The notes beneath the pieces are model-generated. The model was not told the DNA's origin and did no database searches. It saw only the letters and a program-made list of their open reading frames with translations. A program made the position numbers and the translations under genes. A stretch of 10,272 nucleotides of DNA from contig CADWAF010004237.1 of assembly GCA_902984215.1 (NCBI GenBank), positions 1 to 10,272 on the forward strand, in the 5' to 3' direction. Source of the stretch: Willaertia magna. Its lineage: Eukaryota; Heterolobosea; Eutetramitea; Acrasida; Naegleriidae. Each line of letters starts with the position of its first letter. Within the stretch, counting starts at the first letter, position 1. Below, piece after piece: positions 7,306 through 10,272 of the stretch.

Positions 7306-7684
7306 ATAGTTTAAATACAGATATTATTGTAAACCAAACTTTTCAAATATAATCAATATATCATTTATCTTTACACACTGTATATTACAATGAATTATTG
7401 GTCAATTAAGATATTCTGAACAGAAATTAATGATTAAGACCAATTTAAGTCATTACATTTTCAATCACCAATAAAATTCTTTAGTACTCCTTGTCTGTAA
7501 TTTATATTACACAAATTATCAATTTTTAAATTTGCAACATTAATTAAACTTCTTATCTTTTCATTCACTTCCCAACAACAAAAATAAAATCCCAAATTCA
7601 CCATTTTCATCCCAAGGCGTGAAGTTATAAATTATTAATAAACCCATTGAAAAAAAAAATGAAGAACACAAAACTGAAAAAAAT
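7306..7684 (+). promoter_or_regulatory. Intergenic and 5' flank of TFIIB
   Basis: This stretch of 379 AT-rich bases has no long open frame. A poly(A) hexamer AATAAA at 7470-7475 could end the upstream gene. CCAAT pentamers occur at 7440-7444 and 7468-7472 and in reverse (ATTGG) at 7397-7401; ATTGGTC at 7397-7403 and GACCAAT at 7438-7444 form an inverted pair. The last 26 bases hold an upstream ATG. No TATA box can be named with confidence. Confidence 0.4.
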
Positions 7685-7721
7685 ATGGCAACATCAGCTT
7701 CTAACTACAATAAAAAACTAG
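7659..7721 (+). promoter_or_regulatory. Upstream ORF overlapping the TFIIB start
   Basis: An ATG at 7659, right after a run of nine A's, opens 20 codons and a TAG at 7719-7721, reading through the TFIIB start (7685) in another frame. Its A-rich context is as good as that of the TFIIB ATG. If it is in the mRNA, ribosomes must skip it, or it represses TFIIB translation; transcription may instead start between the two ATGs. Confidence 0.4.
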
Positions 7722-8647
7722 ACGCAATTAATAATGCGTTATACTGTAATAATTGTCAAACTGGGGATTACATTACAGAAGACCATAAAGAAGGTACAAT
7801 GGTTTGTACTGGATGTGGTGTTGTAGTAATGAATTCATTAATTGATTTAGATAGAGAATGGAGAGAATTTGAAAATGATTCCGGAACGAAAGATAAATCT
7901 CGTGTTGCAGGTCCAGTTAATGAATTACTAGATGGTGGAGGATTATCTACATCAATTGAAAGAGTAAAGGGAGGTACAGGTGGATTAACAAAAACCCATA
8001 TGAAAATCCAACAATCAGATAATGAAAAACATTTAAGAGAAGCTTTCCGTAAAATTGAAGATTTTGCTGAAAAGTTGGGTGTCGAACATAAACATTTTAG
8101 TCGTGTACAACAGATATATAAAGAATTAGATAAGAAAAAGAATTTTAAAGGTAGATATATGGATCAAGTAGTTGCTGCTTGTTTATATACAGGATTGAAA
8201 GCAGAAGCTGTTTCTAGAACTATTAAGGAAATTATTGTGTTGACAAATACAAAAAAGAAAGAAGTGAATAAATATATTCAATTAATTAATTCAGATGAAA
8301 ATTTAAAGAAATTACTTAAAAGTACAAGTTATAATTCTCCAAAGGATTATGTTGAGAAATATACAGCTGAATTAGAATTACCTGTTTATTTACAAACTGC
8401 AACTCAAGAGGTTGCTGAGAATGTTATGAAGTATGGTGTTGGTTATGGTAAAAGTCCTGTCACTTTAGCTGCAGCCAGTATTGTATTATTATGTCAATCA
8501 CAACCTGATGAACAGTTTAAGAGAACTGCTAAGGATGTAGAAGGTGTGATGGGTATTTCTGAAACTACAATTAAAAAGGCTCTAAAAGAATTAGAAAAGG
8601 AGAAGGAAAAGCTACTTCCAGCTAAATATTCTGTCAAACAACAATAA
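7685..8647 (+). CDS. Transcription initiation factor TFIIB
   Basis: The 320-residue protein is close to the usual TFIIB length. TFIIB bridges TBP on promoter DNA and RNA polymerase II and helps set the start site, in the nucleus. Visible parts in order: a zinc ribbon with C21, C24, C41 and C44; the B-reader/linker block DREWREF (56-62) followed by KDKSRV (69-74), NELL (79-82) and LSTSI (87-91), characteristic of TFIIB; a first cyclin fold (about 117-202) with FKGRYMDQVVAACLY (154-168) and SRTIKEI; and a second cyclin fold (about 218-312) starting near KYTAELELP and including GKSPVTLAAASIVLL. The protein ends soon after the second fold, which separates it from the longer Brf1. The first in-frame ATG after a stop at 7628-7630 was chosen. 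A poly(A)-like AATAAA overlaps the stop codon. An out-of-frame upstream ATG precedes the start. Confidence 0.95.
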   Translation: MATSASNYNKKLDAINNALYCNNCQTGDYITEDHKEGTMVCTGCGVVVMNSLIDLDREWREFENDSGTKDKSRVAGPVNELLDGGGLSTSIERVKGGTGGLTKTHMKIQQSDNEKHLREAFRKIEDFAEKLGVEHKHFSRVQQIYKELDKKKNFKGRYMDQVVAACLYTGLKAEAVSRTIKEIIVLTNTKKKEVNKYIQLINSDENLKKLLKSTSYNSPKDYVEKYTAELELPVYLQTATQEVAENVMKYGVGYGKSPVTLAAASIVLLCQSQPDEQFKRTAKDVEGVMGISETTIKKALKELEKEKEKLLPAKYSVKQQ

Positions 8648-8841
8648 ATCATTTAATATGTTTAAGTTGACACAATATTATGCCTTGCAAAAAAAACTTT
8701 GGGTAAGTACAATTTTAATTGACCCCAATTACTGATACAGAAATAATTGTTAAATTTATGCCTTAGAACAAAAAAATTAGCCTGTGACATATTTAAATTG
8801 TCTAATTTAAGGGTTGACGCAGTGAAAAACTATTTAAAAAA
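8648..8841 (+). promoter_or_regulatory. Intergenic region with a candidate first exon and intron
   Basis: The stretch lies between TFIIB and the last gene. A GTAAGT at 8703-8708 and a CAG ending at 8822 would frame a 120-base intron. An ATG at 8680-8682 opens 23 bases that, after splicing, join in frame to the downstream ORF and replace its start by a slightly earlier one. One CCAAT lies at 8725-8729. If the intron is not real, this is simply the promoter and leader of the last gene. Confidence 0.35.
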
Positions 8842-10272
8842 ATGAAAAGATCTCACCTTAATGATGGCTGTGAATGGAATGATGAGGAATATAAACCTGG
8901 TGGGAATATAAAGAAGATAAAGAGCAAAGAATTGAAAAATAATAATACATCACATATTGCTCAAAATAAAGTTAAAAAAAAAGACGAAAGTAATAAGAAT
9001 TTGGAAGAGAAGAATGTAATTAATTTACAATTATTTGAATCAATTCCCGTTCTTAAGAAAAATAATAAATATTATTTAAGTCAAATAGACATTAAAAAAC
9101 TGTCAAACAATTCTTACATACATCCTAAAATGCATAAATTTAGAAAAGAATTTAATAAAAAAACTCTCGAATTACTCATTGAAATAGTAATACAACAAAA
9201 AATTGAATTTTACAAAGATAATTTTTTGTTACACCCATGTTTCAACTATAGATATTCAGTTTTTGAATATAAATCTTTTATTAATTTCGTGAAAAGTGAT
9301 CCTGAATCCAAATTTGGGGTACTGTTTGGAAACGTTACAGGTTCCAAACCACTCAACCACAAAATAATTATTGACTTAGATAAAGGTAATTCTGAGAATG
9401 AATGCGAAGATACTGTCACAATTGTAGTTGAGGAGGGAAGAAATGATGATAATAATGAAAATCAGCTAGAAACAAGCAAAAGTGTTAAAGAACCTCTTAA
9501 AGCAGTTGGTACTGATTTACAAGAAGATAGTAATTCAACAAAGTTAGTTTACAACAACAACACTAGTAAAGAAGAGGTTGAAGGAAATTCTGAAGAGAAA
9601 GATTTAATAAATACTGAGAACTGTTTCAAAAGACAGGTTGTAAGACGTAATGACAAACCCATTGAAGATAGTGAATCTTCTGAAAGTGAAGAAGAGGAAT
9701 CTAAGGAAGTAGTGACAATTAATAATAACATAAATGAAGAAGAAAAAGAAAGAACTCAGAAAGGTTATTTTTCAGATGATGATGTGATGATAGTTCTCTC
9801 GTCTGAGGAAAATGATCCAACTGAACAACAACAGCTCATTACACAAGATGATGAGGTGAAAGATTTAAATGAATATGAAATAAATCAATCGTTTGTGGAC
9901 AGAATTAATGAAATTGAAAAAACAATAATTTTACATTTAAATAATTTGCAACTTAAAGGTTTACAAAAGTTGGATGCTATTTACAATAGTTTACAAAATC
10001 AATTCGAGATAACCATTACGAACAAGAAAATAAGAGATAAATATACAAAAATATGTGTTTTAACGTATTTATTATTGTGTATTTTATTAATTGAAAACAC
10101 AATCGAACATTTCAAGACGAGAGATAGAGTTAGTATTCTTCAAATGACTCAACTGCAAGAAGAAAAAACGAGTTTCCATGGAAATAAAATTATTCCCTTA
10201 AAAAGACAGATTATAGTTGCTTTATTAAATTACATGCAAGAAAAGGAGATTGGGCAATTAGTTAAGAAAACT
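8842..10272 (+). CDS. Acidic Lys/Asn-rich protein with SUMO-interaction-like motifs, 3' end outside the window
   Basis: The frame is open for 477 codons from the ATG at 8842, the first after an in-frame stop at 8815-8817, to the window edge, so the gene is partial. I do not recognise it. The N-terminal 60 residues are rich in Lys and Asn, with basic clusters such as KKIKSK and KVKKK that could act as nuclear signals. Residues about 65-175 look globular and aromatic. A long acidic, disordered middle follows, with Ser/Glu runs at 274-290 suited to casein kinase 2. Two hydrophobic-acidic motifs, VTIVVEE (192-198) and VMIVLSSEE (315-323), fit the SUMO-interaction consensus. Residues about 340-477 are predicted mostly helical, with a hydrophobic stretch at 404-417 that is short for a membrane span. 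Together this suggests, by inference only, a nuclear protein. A small upstream exon at 8680-8702 is an alternative start. Confidence 0.8.
   Translation, partial: MKRSHLNDGCEWNDEEYKPGGNIKKIKSKELKNNNTSHIAQNKVKKKDESNKNLEEKNVINLQLFESIPVLKKNNKYYLSQIDIKKLSNNSYIHPKMHKFRKEFNKKTLELLIEIVIQQKIEFYKDNFLLHPCFNYRYSVFEYKSFINFVKSDPESKFGVLFGNVTGSKPLNHKIIIDLDKGNSENECEDTVTIVVEEGRNDDNNENQLETSKSVKEPLKAVGTDLQEDSNSTKLVYNNNTSKEEVEGNSEEKDLINTENCFKRQVVRRNDKPIEDSESSESEEEESKEVVTINNNINEEEKERTQKGYFSDDDVMIVLSSEENDPTEQQQLITQDDEVKDLNEYEINQSFVDRINEIEKTIILHLNNLQLKGLQKLDAIYNSLQNQFEITITNKKIRDKYTKICVLTYLLLCILLIENTIEHFKTRDRVSILQMTQLQEEKTSFHGNKIIPLKRQIIVALLNYMQEKEIGQLVKKT

Noticed and set aside
9549..9731. Minus-strand Ser/Leu-rich frame of 60 codons
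   Set aside because: Antisense shadow of the Glu/Ser-rich part of the partial gene that runs to the window edge.
10045..10095. Transmembrane helix in the last gene
   Set aside because: The uninterrupted hydrophobic run (residues 404-417) is about 14 residues, short for a membrane span, and sits in a predicted helical bundle; a buried helix is more likely.

Overview
The window is nuclear DNA of an AT-rich, compact protist genome. Genes are eukaryotic: a general RNA polymerase II factor (TFIIB), a mitochondrial carrier and a peroxisomal acyl-CoA oxidase. Introns are very short (52 and 55 nt) with GTAAGT donors, start codons follow runs of A, and stops are standard. The combination points to a heterolobosean amoeba, most likely Naegleria; this is inference from gene style, not from a search.

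Layout, left to right. 83-2098 (+) is a bacterial-type phosphatidylinositol phospholipase C (X domain) whose barrel is interrupted by about six propeller-like repeats. It converges on 2438-4502 (-), a two-exon acyl-CoA oxidase with a textbook PTS2 peroxisome signal on its small first exon. A 520-base divergent spacer follows. Next is 5023-6178 (+), a two-exon mitochondrial carrier, then after only 23 bases 6202-7305 (+), an unrecognised tail-anchored protein that may have a START-like lipid-binding fold. TFIIB lies at 7685-8647 (+). From 8842 an acidic, Lys/Asn-rich protein with two SUMO-interaction-like motifs stays open to the right edge (at least 477 codons) and is cut off by the window.

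Three or four of the genes deal with lipids, membranes or organelles (phosphoinositide cleavage, peroxisomal beta-oxidation, mitochondrial transport, possible lipid transfer). The oxidase and the carrier share a divergent promoter region. There is no evidence that they form a dedicated system, and TFIIB is housekeeping. No rRNA, tRNA, CRISPR array or mobile element was seen.

The points most worth a second look are the propeller inserted inside the phospholipase barrel, the PTS2 exon, the 23-base gap between tandem genes, upstream ORFs before the carrier and TFIIB, and possible unannotated short exons in two intergenic stretches.
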